NCBI RefSeq assembly: GCF_947507565.1
Contig: NC_089183.1
Location: 186,001 to 250,000 of the forward strand
Direction: 5' to 3'
Length of the DNA: 64,000 nucleotides
Source of the DNA: Oscarella lobularis
Taxonomy: Eukaryota; Porifera; Homoscleromorpha; Homosclerophorida; Oscarellidae
Below, piece by piece: positions 40,301-52,215 of this stretch (position 1 is the stretch's first letter; every line of letters begins with the position of its first letter). The notes under the pieces were generated by a model that saw only the letters and a program-made list of their open reading frames with translations, ran no database searches and was not told the origin of the DNA. Position numbers and translations under genes: made by a program.

Positions 40301-41639
40301 TTTATTGCCTTTTTTCTTTGACTGCTGAAGTGGCTCAGTCTCCTGTTACAATGAGCGTCTTGACTCACTGTCAAAAAATATATAATATGACGCAATTTCT
40401 CAACTTCTTTTACATTCAAGTAAGTGAATTATTTTCTTAGCACGTTCCGACTTGTGACTACTGACCAAATCCAGAGCCGTACTACCCATCGAGTCCCGGA
40501 TACTAACGTCAATACCTATTAAAAGAAAAAATGCAAACATTTCTCACGCAAACTCGGTGCACCCAAACCGGCATCGAGAAGCTTCTCAACGGCATCCAAT
40601 TTCTCAAAAAGAGCCGCTTCGTGCAACGAAGACCCCTTCTCCGCCTAAACACTATTGATTATATAAATAATTATCATCACGTGACCTACGACAACGTTGA
40701 CGTCCACGTCGAATTCGATTAGGAGCAGAATAATTTCGGCGTGACCGTTTCGCGCCGCCAAGTGAAGCGGCGAGTGACGTCGACAAATTCGCGTCGACAA
40801 GTCGGGATTGTGCGTCAGAAGGAGGCGCGCGCACTCGCGTCGATTGTAGAGCGCCGCCAAGTCGAGCGGCGTTTCGTCGCCGTGATTTCGCACGCTCGCG
40901 TCGGCGCCTTCCTGCGCGAAGCGAGTCGTTTCCTCTTAGGGGGCCTCACCTCGAAAATTTTCTAGCGCGCGCTCGAACCTGGAGCAGGAGCGAAACGACG
41001 TCGGCGTGTCCGTATTGTGCCGCCGAGTGTAGAGCCGTATCTCCTCTTCCGTTCTGCGAAATGACGTCACGAAGTTCACGTGACCCAAGCCTCGCGAAAA
41101 ACCGTCACATACCTGTTCGTTTACGTTCGCTCGCGACGGTCCGCGTTTGATGAGTAGTCGCGCGATGTCGGCGTTGCCGTTCCACGCGGCCAAGTGAAGC
41201 GGATACGATCCTGAAAAGGAAATGAACGAGTCACACCCCGTTGAAGGACACGCCCACCAATCCAAGCGAAAAATCTAGTTGCAATTACCCGATGAATCCG
41301 GGATACAGTTCGAGGCGTTGAAGTCGAGCAGAAGTTCAACGGCTTCCCTGAAGCCGGAAAAGCGATGGAATCAACATTCTCGAAGCGAGACGCGATCTCA
41401 CCTACCTGTGCCCGTTTAGCGTGGCGTGATGAAGCGGAGTCGATCCCGATTCGTCTTGGCAATTGGGATTGACTCCCTTGCGAAATCTGTCGCGTTTTTC
41501 GCGACCTCATTTTATCGTTGCGGCTTCTCGTGCGCGTTTCTTACGATGCCAGCGTTCCTTTTCTTATCTGTAGAAGTTTATCGATTTGGACGACGTTGCC
41601 CGACTGCGCGGCGACGAGCAATTCCGTCTCGCGGCCCAT
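37331..41639 (-). CDS. ANKS1/Odin-like adaptor: ankyrin repeats, two SAM domains, PTB domain
   Basis: It starts [16 protein letters not shown] at 41639 and ends in a short exon (stop at 37331). Ankyrin repeats lie between 41639 and 40450 ([48 protein letters not shown]). The large exon 40248-39421 is Pro/acidic with four VNPE units and a Glu/Asp run. SAM1 ([19 protein letters not shown]) is at 39240-39120, and SAM2 ([17 protein letters not shown]) at about 38880. The PTB domain runs from about 38200 ([17 protein letters not shown]) to 37470 ([10 protein letters not shown]), with [11 protein letters not shown] between. Domain order matches ANKS1A/ANKS1B, adaptors that bind Eph and other receptors. 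Not every small exon was mapped. Confidence 0.88.
37826..37858 (+). repeat. (TTTA)n microsatellite
   Basis: A tetranucleotide run lies inside an ANKS1-like intron. A second run sits at 38107-38140. Confidence 0.9.
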
Positions 41640-41869
41640 CTTGTCGTCGAGGACGCAAGTTCACGCAACGTATGAGAAAAAGATAGCGTGCGTTAACGTC
41701 CGGATCTACACCGGAATGCTTTCACATCTATGCTTTCACATTTGGTTAGGAGCATTGAAAAATTAGCCTAATAATGCAACGTCATTTTTATAGCAAAACT
41801 AAACAATTCCTATAAGTGTATCAATAACCAATAGAATAATACATAACAACAAAGCACTACATGTGTCAG

Positions 41870-44800
41870 TTATTTGCGTTCGGGAGGCTTTGGCCGTGGC
41901 GGACGCTCCTTATTGCCGCTAGTATGAGATCGTGGACGAGGCGGTATCTGAAGTGCTGGCGCCACGCCCCCTTCTTTTCTCTTGGCAACAGCAACTGTTG
42001 AAGAACGTCCGCGCGGAGGAGGCGGAGGCCGGTCAGGACAAAGGCTGACGTTTTGAAATGACTCCGGAGAATGACGCTCTGGAACGGATGATTCAGATTC
42101 CGGTGTATCGTCAATTTGAAATGGGTTATCCGGGACGTATGTATCCGAGACAACCGCAGGCAACTGATCATCTTTAGACGTTTCTGTTTCCATAGAAACA
42201 GCGCTTGAGAAATTTTCCGAGTCACTTGCTTTGACGTCATTATCGATATCCTTTCCATCCGTCTCCGTGACATCATCATCATCTCCTTCAATTTCTTTAT
42301 TTGTTATGAAAGGTCTCTCCGGCTTGGAAACGGGCCTAGGAGGCCTGGAAGGCTTTTCTTGGCCCACCGACTTACTCACGTTCACGTCCACAATAGGGTT
42401 CACCTCAACCTGAGCAATAGAAATCTGCTCCGAGTTTTCACTGTGTTCAGTGACGGAACCCGGCGACGTATTGCGATAGGAAACTTCACGGCCTTGTATA
42501 TCAATACAGTCTTCTTGGACCTCACTGTCATCACCTATATCAACTTCCTTGACTTCCATAATTGGACTTGGAGACTGCTCTAGCTTAGCAACGGGCCTAG
42601 GAGGTCGACGAGGTTTCTCTTTCTCTTTCGCTCGAATATCCAAGCTTGCGGTAACAGATATTTCATCGGATTTCGTCTCGCAATCCGCCACCCCAACCCG
42701 ATTTTTTTCCGCAGCCCCATTAGCTGACTCATCAGCCCCTTCTGTCTTATTCGGTCTGGGAGGTCTCTCCGGCTTCGCGGCCGGTCTAGGAGGCCGTTGA
42801 GGAGGAGCTTTCTCTTTCTCTTTTGGAGCAGGTCGTGGTGGAGGAGGCTTAGCTGGTTTATCAGAGGCTGGAGGCCTGGTTACGGGTCTGGGAGGGGGAG
42901 CGCGTTTGATTGGCTCCGCGCTGCCAACGAGAATTTCCTTCTCCACTTTCACGGCCGGAATTTCGACACGTTTTTTCTCGCCCACAATAAATTCCTCCTC
43001 TTTGACGTCATCGATATCGATGAGATTCTCTTTCGATCGCGATTTTTCCGCCGCTTTGCGCACGCCCACTGGACTTCGCGCAAACTGAACGCGATCTGAC
43101 GTAAAAATAGTTAATTGACCGCCATCTGCCGCGCCTTCGTCCGGGGATAATTCGCGCGGTGTAGCGTCAGGCGGCCACGTTGATTTCAATCGCACCGCTA
43201 TGGTAACGCTCTCAATTGCTTTCCTATTGAATTCCAAAGCGGCAACGGCCGATCTGGCGTCCCCGTATGTAATAAATATTTTCTTTTCGAGTAATCGGAT
43301 TAGAACGATGTCGCCGAATACTTGAAAGGTTGATACGACAACGGCGGGATCAACGGAGTCCAAACCCGAACCCCCGTCATTATCAGATATAATTATCGTG
43401 GGATCCGAAGGGCCCAGACCCAAGCGTACCTCATCTCGAATATCGTGGCGTTTCTGCTCGTCCACGGACTCGATTTCGATATCAAGTATAGCCAATACCG
43501 GTCTAAAGAAAAGGCAATGATAAAATAATTATATTATTTTATTCAAAAATTATATTATTTTATTTACCTATGGTCGGACGTCTTTAGCTCAGCGCGATTA
43601 TAGAACGCAAGTCGTCCCTCATCCCACTCCTTTTCTCCTCCTTTCTCTTTTGCTTCCGGTCGAGTTTTCAGTGCCGCCGCCGCCGCTATTTGCGCCACGT
43701 CGCCGGCCACTGATTCCATGGATATCAACGCGTTTTCTTGATCCAATCGACGCCACAGAACGCGATCCGTCCACGCGGGAATTCGGCTCTTCTCGCTCGT
43801 ATCGTAATCGTCGGAAAATAAATCGTATTTATAGGTGGGCGAAAAATTCGTGCGCCCCTCAAGAAACCCTTCAAAAACCTAAAAAAAAGAGACTCCATCA
43901 ATAAAACAGTAAAGACATCGATTTCTTAAGAATATTTCAGATGGGGGTCTCATGGACCAATTATCATATAGAAGTACTGTACTAGAGTTTTTTTTTACCA
44001 TTTTCTTTTGCCTTTGCACGTTGAGCTGATCGTAGGCTTGGAGAATTTTCCAGTTCTCCTGCTGGACCATTGCTTTCACTTGGTCGATCGCCATGTCGAT
44101 GCGATAGTTGAAATCGCCGCACCAAAAGACGTAGTCATGGCAACCAATAGAATGCCCCTGCACAAAAAAACAGAATTATTCATTATATATAGTTATTTTT
44201 TAAAAGCGTACCATTGGAAACGTGAGCCTTCGATTGATATCGCTATAATCTTGATTTCGATTGGCCACTTGAGAGTGTCCAGCGGCCAAGTGAGCACAAA
44301 CGAAACAGAGCGAAGTAGAATGCATCAAAAATCGAATTGCTACGGCCCCTTTATTCCCGGCTTTTCCAGACAAACCGGTTTTCACCGTGGAAACGGCAAC
44401 ATCTCTACCACTCCCGGATATAGGCTCATTCAATAATTTATTTAATCCTCACCGTATGTATTTAAGTAGATGAGGTCTCACGAAAACGTAGAGGCACACG
44501 CCCACGAGCTGTTCGGCGGTGAGAAGCACGTAGCTGTGATCACGTGACAAAACCCTCTCTATTTCGGCGCCCCATTCTTTGCGATTCGTCGAACTCGCCG
44601 ATATGATGTTGCTGGTATTTAAATCAACGAGTTCCTCGAAGCCGATCGCGTAGACGTCGACAGGTTGAGTCAGATCAGCGTCGGAATTGATATCAGTGAA
44701 TTGCAGCGACGAATCCACCGAAGATCGGTCGTCTCTTGACGTAAATCAATAAATCTATAATTGATTATTAGTATTATTTACTTTTTCATGGGAGCTATTT

Positions 44801-47800
44801 TGGCTTGAGCTTCCGCTTTTCTCGGCTTCAATTTCGGCCCGTCGAGAAGCCAATCGTGCATGGATTGATTTTTAAACGCGATACTTCGAAAATGTTTTCC
44901 CCCGTTTACATTCCACGTTCCCACGGCAACGCGTAGCGACGAAGCGACGGTATACGAAGAGGCGCGCGCGCACATTTCGTGGACGAGTTGGGGCGACGCT
45001 AAAATCAATAAATCAATAAGAAATAGACTGATTCCAACTCCATACAGGCTATGTCTTCGTAAGGGAGAAGAGAGCGCGCTCTCCAGCCCCTGTATCCCGT
45101 ATAAACGTTGCCTTGGAGGAGGAGATTGATTGCTTCTTGTTTTGTACTGTCCAGAAAATTGTTCTGGAATGTTCTACTGACGGATTTGGCGCCGTCAACT
45201 AATTTTCCAACCTTGAGCGATAAAATTTATTTGAAATAATTTTATTGACTGTTTTTTGTTGTACTTTTGATTTTGAATCTAGTGCGCCCGTTCCAGCGTA
45301 TATGCGACTAATGTGGTCTCCATTCAGAGACCAGATCTTTCGAAATGCCTCTTCGAATCGTGCTACAACGGTGTCGCGAGTGTCGAGACCAAGAGGCTTG
45401 AGCTGCATAAGCAAAGCCTGAAAAAGTAAATAGTCTGTAAGTAAAATACAGTACAAATATTCAAAAAAAGACGCAATAGGCGTGGAAGCACGAGAACACA
45501 AAGAGCACTTGAAGTCCTCCAAAAGAGATGCATTAGGTATGGGGAGTATAAGAATCAAAGAGCCCTTGAGGTCCCCCAAGAAGAGGCAACCGGTATAAGA
45601 GTATGAGAATCAAAGAGCCCTTGAAGTCTCCCCCAAAAAATCAAAGTGCCCCAAACGACGCAATAGGCATGAGAGTATATAAACCAAAGAGCGCCCGTGA
45701 GGTCCCAAAGAGACGTATAATGTATGAGAAACAAAGAGCTCTTGAGGTCCCCAAAAAAACCCAAAAGGTATAAGAGCATAAGAATGAAAATTCAAAGTGC
45801 CCCAATAAAAATCAAAGAGCCCTTGTGAGGTCTCCAAAAGATGCATTGCGTATGGGAGTATGAGAATCGTTGAGCCGTTGAGGTCCCCACCACAATGCAA
45901 TACGTACCTTGAGTGCAATGAGAGTCTGAACCAAATTCGTCCTATCTAAACAATCCATACAATTCGTTCGAATTGTGCCGTTTTGAAGACTATTAATTAA
46001 TTCATTAAACATAAAATTTATCAAAAATTCAGATCTATTCAAGCTACCATTTAATTTCGCCTTTCTCTTGAAGAAAGAGCCCGTTCTCTCGCACATACTC
46101 ATCGTACATGGAAACGAGTTTCTTCAATTTATCCGGTCTCCCTTTCGCGCGTCGATAATCGAACGAAAGCAATCGAATGCTGTCACTCTTCGCGTAACAA
46201 CTCGTCTTAAAATGCTCCTCATAGGCGAGCGTTAGAATATTCTCCCCCTCTTGCATTCCAAGGAGATTTAATATAAACTGGGGCCCATACCAATCAAGCA
46301 AATCAGAAAAATGCCTAAAAAACTATGAGACCCCCTTTTATAAGAAATCGTATTAGAGGAGACTCACCGTTCAAATGCAGTAGCTGAAGCTTCGAAACCA
46401 CGTGACAATTTAACCTTGTGAACGCCAGCTTGAAATCCGGGCTGCTCCCAAAAGAGAGGAACAGATCCCCGTAGTTGCACAAACGAAGATACAAGATCAT
46501 CAATAAATATAACCTAATGAAAATATTGTTAGCTGTGCATTTCTAATATTTGAGAGTAGGTCTTGAAAGCCTCTACTTGCCCAGAAACTAGGAAAATTAT
46601 AAAAACTTTAACGGGTCTTGGGTGCCTCTACTTGCCCTTAATGTAAATAAAATACTTTAACAGGTCGTGTGTACCTCTAATTTCCATAAATGTCACGTAT
46701 AAAATAATTGACTCGATCTCAGGGGTCCCCGTTTGTTTTAACAGCTTTGCATTTCTGATACTTCAGTAGGTCTTGACTGCCTCTACTTGCTCTCAAACTA
46801 GAAAAATTTAGAGACCTCAACAGGTCGAATCAAATATTAGGCTTAATCTCAGGGCCCCCGATTTGCCTTAATAGCTCTGTATTTACATCATTTATTAATT
46901 TATTTATTTACTTGTTCGGTTTCGACGAAGTTAGCCACGTGTCCTTTATCGTCGATTCCGCGCGTGTTGAAGCGCGTTCCGGCGCGCTCGCAGCTGAGCC
47001 GGAAGAAGAGCCCCGCCTTCGCCGTACGATCGCCCGCATACACGGTCTTGATTTCAACTCCGCCGCATATAAGGGGAACGGTCCACGTGGCAATATCAAC
47101 GCCAAACTTTTCAAGATGCCCAAACATGCCTTTATTCCTTAGGAAAAAAATCCAATATATATTTATTTATATTATTAATTATTACCAAAGAAATCGATTA
47201 TCTCGTTTCGATTTCGTCATTTGATTCTGCATCGATCGCGTGATATCGATCGTCGCTTTGCCCTCGCTATCCGCGGCGTCGCGTGCAAAGTAGAAACGCC
47301 CGGATGAGAGCAGTCGTTTGACTTCGACGACCAAATCGTCATTGGCCCATTGATTCAAAGGGACGTACGTCACGGCGTTGACGCGATATATTTCCGAGTT
47401 CTGAACGCGACCGATCGAGTCGCAGCTCGTCACGAGAAACAGATACAAAGCCACGTGATCATCTATAAAGGATTAATAATAATAATTGTCTATTGATTTT
47501 TTATTGTCTCTACCGAGATATATTCGTAAGACGCCTAGACTGCAAAACGTGTCTGTGTACTTCGAGTAGGATTTTCGTATGTTTTCCGCTTCGCTTTGAG
47601 CTGTAAAACAACTTGGGTGTTACTAAAAATAGAGGCGACATGACGGATGTGCCGTAACGATAGCAAAAACACTCTAAATCGCTTTGGAGGGACTTTTGCT
47701 ATGCGAAATTCTTACAGAGAACTGCTACAACGTCCGATTCGAAGAGCAGCGTTTCGGATAGACCGCGCGATTCGAGAAGAACGGAGACGGGGGCGGTCTT

Positions 47801-47833
47801 CTGCCAGACGCGAAATTGTTTGCTTAGCCCCAT
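41870..47833 (-). CDS. SYNJ: Synaptojanin: Sac1 phosphatase, inositol 5-phosphatase, proline-rich tail
   Basis: It starts [12 protein letters not shown] at 47833 and stops at 41870. The Sac1 domain (47.8-45.2 kb) includes VANFVETEQ and the catalytic [12 protein letters not shown]. The 5-phosphatase domain (45.0-43.5 kb) has [57 protein letters not shown] and KTSDHRPV. An RNA-recognition-like domain follows ([20 protein letters not shown]), then a 350-residue proline-rich tail with many PPRP motifs for SH3 partners. It removes phosphates from PI(4,5)P2 to uncoat endocytic vesicles. All catalytic motifs are intact. Two introns carry repeat arrays. Confidence 0.95.
45440..45905. repeat. Minisatellite in a synaptojanin intron (about 60-base units)
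   Basis: About seven imperfect units share gtatgagaatcaaagagc, ccttgaggtcccc and gatgcattaggtatg. The array fills almost the whole intron between two Sac-domain exons. Confidence 0.85.
46525..46890. repeat. Second intronic repeat array in synaptojanin
   Basis: Four to five imperfect units share caggtcttg, gcctctacttgcc and aatctcagg. The unit is unrelated to the 45.4-45.9 kb array. Confidence 0.75.
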
Positions 47834-48021
47834 TCGATCGGTGACTGAAAGCAAAAGCAAGCGATCGGTGCCGAAAAGGAGCTGGAAAGCGAAGGCAGGA
47901 CGATGGTATGCTTCGATGAGAAACAGACGGGAATCGCAGCATCACGTGGCGTCCTACACTCCTATTAGTTATCTCGATCCTATGACGTCACAATCACTAG
48001 CTTTTCAATCTCGCACCAACA
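47834..48021. promoter_or_regulatory. Bidirectional promoter of synaptojanin and the poly-Asp gene
   Basis: Only 188 bases separate the two divergent start codons. TGACGTCA-type words occur (tgacgtcacaatc at about 47981). No TATA box is clear. Confidence 0.5.
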
Positions 48022-48327
48022 ATGAAGACGATCTTTCTTGTCGCTTTGGGCCTCGCTGTTGTCGCGTGCATTTCGGCGCAAATATTTCTGAATCACGAAG
48101 AACCGAATCAACCGGACTTCGCCGTGCCCGTGGAAAAGGAGGCGGGAAAATTTGACCATTTCGCCCCGGCCACTTCGCGACGCAAACGAGGCGCCGGCGA
48201 CGAAGCGGCGATGATTCCCGATAAAGACGACGAGGACGATGACGACGACCTCGACGACGAAGACGACGAAGACGACGATGATGATGATGATGATGACGAC
48301 GACATTGAAGACGTCGACGAAGACTAA
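48022..48327 (+). CDS. Small secreted poly-aspartate protein with a furin-type site
   Basis: A single exon gives 101 residues. The signal peptide MKTIFLVALGLAVVACISAQ is clear. Residues 21-50 are unremarkable; then SRRKRG forms a dibasic processing site. The last 35 or so residues are almost all Asp with a few Glu. Cleavage would release a very acidic peptide able to bind divalent cations. The composition recalls Asp-rich mineral-matrix or Ca2+-storage proteins, but composition alone does not prove a role. The nearest gene on the other strand is synaptojanin. AATAAA is at 48385. Confidence 0.8.
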   Translation: MKTIFLVALGLAVVACISAQIFLNHEEPNQPDFAVPVEKEAGKFDHFAPATSRRKRGAGDEAAMIPDKDDEDDDDDLDDEDDEDDDDDDDDDDDIEDVDED

Positions 48328-48384
48328 CATGCACAACGCGTAGCTTTGAGACTTCCTAGCAACTGCATCGCTACTACTATATCT

Positions 48385-48390
48385 AATAAA
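48385..48390 (+). terminator. Polyadenylation signal of the poly-Asp gene
   Basis: AATAAA lies 58 bases after the stop codon. Confidence 0.7.
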
Positions 48391-48668
48391 AAAATCTAAA
48401 AACCAATCTTTGGCTACGATTTTTAGACTTTTCAGTGATCGACGGTTGTGTAACCTGTATGACGTCACAGACGCTAAGACGTTGCTAAGGTCCTGAGACG
48501 TTACTCTGCAACGTGATTACTGATTAGCCAATAAGAAGACTCTAATATAACGCCCGGACTATTTCCTGTACGTGCATTGGTCATTCCGGACTTTGAGCTC
48601 AAGGTTCGTATGAGTTGTCGCTTAATTGTACTGCAACTCATACTCATCTGCAGCAGGCCCATTTGAAG

Positions 48669-50876
48669 ATGCAAGTGCCCTTCCTTCTGTATCTCGCTTT
48701 TGAAGGCAAGTTCCGAGTTAGACTGCTGCTAAACTGTCGCTGAAAAGTGCCAGAAAAATAACCTCATGCAGAACCGCATTGCAAGTCTCTGGTTGGCTGT
48801 GCGGATTATACATATAGGCTACCTTCGACTCCTGCAGACTCCACTTTTAATTTCGGTTTCGTGCCTTCTAGTTTTCCTTTTGATCACTCCAATCGAAACC
48901 ACAAAATTGTCAATTGAAAGCAAAACTTCTACGAGTATTCGTCGCTACAAACGAAACTCAAACGTTTCCGATATGTGTCGCGGTTCTGAAACACCGTGCG
49001 CTTTTCCGTTCTCATACGTTGGCGTGCAGTACAACGAATGCTCGGCTGTTGGAATACAGTACTCGGGATTTCGACTCTGGTGTGCAACCAAACCAGGTCC
49101 ATTCTCTACGCATCGACAATGGGTTTTGTGCAATTGTTCAGGTAAATTCATACGAATGTTTTTACGTCACGCTTGGACTGCTTTGTCAGATGGGTATCCA
49201 GTATTGGATACCACAGAAGAATTATATGACGGTGGCGAAACGTGCAGGCCGTACAGAGAAAATATCACCGTATTCGTTGACCGCCGCTACAATCAGACAG
49301 CTCTGACTCGAATTCTAATCGAACTTCAAGAAAAAGCGCTGCCTCTGATGAAAAAGCGATACGGCAACTTCTGTTACGACGAGCTGATGCGCTACTTATG
49401 TTTCACCGCGTTTCCGCCTGCTTTTCGATTGGAACCAAACGGGACAATATTTCCCAGGCCGTTGTGTCGCGATTCTTGCATTCACTTTTCGCGAGGCAAT
49501 TGCTCTGAAGCCTTTGCGTTCATTCGACAGCCTATACAAAGTTACTTCGCTGACCACAAACTCAACCCGATTCAAGTCTATCTCGATATTCCACAATGCG
49601 ACAATTTTCCTCCGAATTTTTCGCTATACTGCGAAACGATAATAATTACAGGTACGCCTTCGCCTTCTTCTGCACCAGATGATAAATCTTCATTACCTAT
49701 TGTGGCTATTGTTTTGGGTCTAATCGGTTTACTCGGCATCGTGATTATTCCGAGTCTCATCTTCTGCTCTTTGCGTTATCGAAAAATAAAAGTGGAAGTA
49801 AACGCCACTTTGCAGCGGCTCAACTCGAAGTTTTCACTAGACACAAACGCGTCAATTATTGACGGCGATATGTCGCTGAAAGATATGCTGGAACAACTGA
49901 AATCGAATCTTCAGCTGAAAAGTGAAACTGATGTACCCAATTTCTCTTTGGAGAACATCGCGTATGTAAGAACTTTGGGAGAAGGAACGTTTGGACAAGT
50001 GAGTCTTATGCGAGTTATAAGCCACAGCCACATTTGAAATTTTTAATAGGTCTTTCTTGGAGTTCTTCCGGGATGGAACAACGAAAATATTGCTGCAATT
50101 AAAGTACTCAAGGCTCATTTTAATGACCAAGCACGAAAAGATTTTGAAACCGAACTTCATATAATGACGCTGCTCAATCATCCCAATATCGTAACTCTGT
50201 TAGCTAAAAGCGAATCGGAAACCGAAATGGGATTGATTTTCGAGTACATGTGTCATGGAGATTTGAATCATTTTCTGAGGTCTTCTGACCGTGGCGAAAC
50301 GACAATCATTAGCCAGAACATTGAGGAGATACAACACGTCCTGACACCGGACAATTTGACGTATATGATCATGCAAATCTGCTGCGCTCTTTCCTATCTC
50401 GCGGAATCCAGATTTGTTCATCGAGACATAGCAACGAGGAACTGTTTGGTTGGAAAGGGACTTACAACTAAATTGGCTGACTTTGGCTTATCGAAAGAAA
50501 TCAATTCAGATTATTACAGGTAAACTATAAATTTTTGCTCTACATTACATCAGGAATTTTTAACGTCATCAGGGTGAGCGGGGGTAAGGCCCTACTTCCG
50601 GTTCGATGGCTTGCACCGGAGAGCCTCTTATACGGAAAGTCAAGTCTGAAGTCTGATATCTGGGCTCTTGGAGTTCTAATATGGGAGGTACTTACCTTTG
50701 GACGACAGCCTTACTACGGTATGAGCAATGCAGAGGTCATAGAATTTGTCACCAAAGGCGGTCGACTCGAGTATCCAAAAGAGGACTCGCCTGCATTAGT
50801 AGACATAATGAAAAGCTGCTGGCATTATGACAGCGCGAAAAGACCTACCGCTGCAGAACTCCTGACACTGTTTTAA
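48669..50876 (+). CDS. Receptor tyrosine kinase with fibronectin type II and Frizzled domains
   Basis: Exons 48669-48705, 48872-49998, 50050-50519 and 50573-50876 give 645 residues. A signal peptide spans the first intron (MQVPFLLYLAFE|VFLLITPI), which has a GC donor. An alternative start at 48766 stays in frame without that intron. A dibasic RRYKR precedes a fibronectin type II module (about 48-98; CRGSETPCAFPF, WCAT). A Frizzled cysteine-rich domain follows, then a membrane span at about 287-311. The kinase runs from about 373 to the end: GEGTFG, K394, HRDIATRN (D502), DFG (D520), P-V-R-W-L-A-P-E and DIWALGVLIWEVLTFG. All catalytic residues are present. The kinase resembles MuSK/ROR. Those receptors have Ig or kringle domains, not FN2, beside Frizzled. 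Confidence 0.9.
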
Positions 50877-50931
50877 ACTTAGCGTACGTTAATTACCTGT
50901 CAGATGTCTGGTATGATTCAATATCTGATTC

Positions 50932-50937
50932 AATAAA
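50932..50937 (+). terminator. Polyadenylation signal of the receptor kinase gene
   Basis: AATAAA lies 56 bases after the stop. A TTTATT (AATAAA on the minus strand) at 50967 serves the convergent small gene. Confidence 0.65.
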
Positions 50938-51061
50938 AAAGATTTGATATTTTCACGTCATGTGGATTTATTGCCAGTGAGACAGATGACGACAAAAACT
51001 AGACTAGTACAGGATCACACGAAATTTCAAGTCAGATTTGCCACGGTAGTCTTCCTCCGGA

Positions 51062-51414
51062 TCATTGGCACACTCCATTGGTAAACGTACTGTCACACGT
51101 GGCATTCTGGCTGCAGCATTTACTCCAACACGAATCGCTCAGTGAGCCAGAGCATTTGCAGGCACTGCCAGAGTCAAGGCAGTCACTGTCAACCAGCACT
51201 AGATAAAGCAACGTAGACTAGTTAAAATTGCGGAATTGAGCAGGAGATTACACGGTGCCAGTACTTTGCCGTTGAACGATATCTAACCTTTCCACTCCGG
51301 AACGTTTGCTTCATTGTTGCTCTCCTCTTGCTCAAAACGCGTTTTATTTGCCGGAAGCGCGGCAGCGAGACAGAGAACAAGCGACAAAGCGAGGAAGCTA
51401 ATCTTAGCGACCAT
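51062..51414 (-). CDS. Small secreted cysteine-rich peptide
   Basis: Two exons (51414-51288, 51198-51062) keep phase and give 87 residues. The signal peptide MVAKISFLALSLVLCLAAA is followed by an acidic spacer and a mature region with eight cysteines: D-C, A-C-K-C, S-C, K-C-C, T-C and V-C. The C-C pair and spacing recall small disulfide-rich defence or signalling peptides, but I cannot assign a family. A polyadenylation signal is on this strand at 50972-50967. Confidence 0.72.
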
Positions 51415-51996
51415 GGTTCCGTGCACCAGAGAAGACCCAGAAGACGAATGACCCAGTGATTGAGCAAACTCACTCTTATGCTGCCCAGACACTTCCCTTC
51501 ACGCCAGCTGACGCGTTATTCTATTGTTCAAAGTGGCGTCACTTGGCTGACTACAAGAGAGCTCGAGAGTCAAAACCACGCTCCTTCTTCGCTTTTTTGC
51601 CCCAATTCAAAGTCATAGGACGGAAAAGTACACTTAGCAGTAGAAACGTCTTTTTTGCGGTTACCCTTTGGCGTCATTCGTTCATTCACTCCACACAGGC
51701 GCTACCAATACGAGTGAGAGTCCCACCTATAAAACATTAGCGGGCTTACGTGCAATTGATTGATGTCACCTGGCCAGATGACTATGACGTTAAACTTCCT
51801 TGACGTGAAATGCAATAAGAAGGGAAAGGAGAGAGAGAGAAACAACGAGAGGCGGTTAAATGAAAGCGTCTGTAACTTTTTCAGAAGACAATGTGACGAA
51901 AATACGGTCTCATTGCTTACCTACAGCACATGCTTCTCTACTACATCTACTAGCTTGAGACTACTAGAAAAAATACAAGACTATCAGTCGTAGTAA
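51415..51996. other. Gene-free stretch between the cysteine-rich peptide and PEX16
   Basis: It should hold the peptide promoter and the PEX16 3' untranslated region. A TATAAAA word is at about 51728 on the plus strand. No coding frame is convincing. Confidence 0.45.
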
Positions 51997-52183
51997 TTAA
52001 ATGGCCCAGTTGTAGAAGTAGGTTTGCTGCCACGTGGGCAAATAGGAGATAATCGATTCTAGTTCAAAGACCCGTCCTTTAGCGTATCTCCAAACGTACG
52101 AAATTACAGACTTACGAGTGACAACGCGAACAAGAGGAATATTATCAGTGGCCCATTGAAGAAAACCAATAAGTTTGACTCTA

Positions 52184-52215
<32 letters not shown>

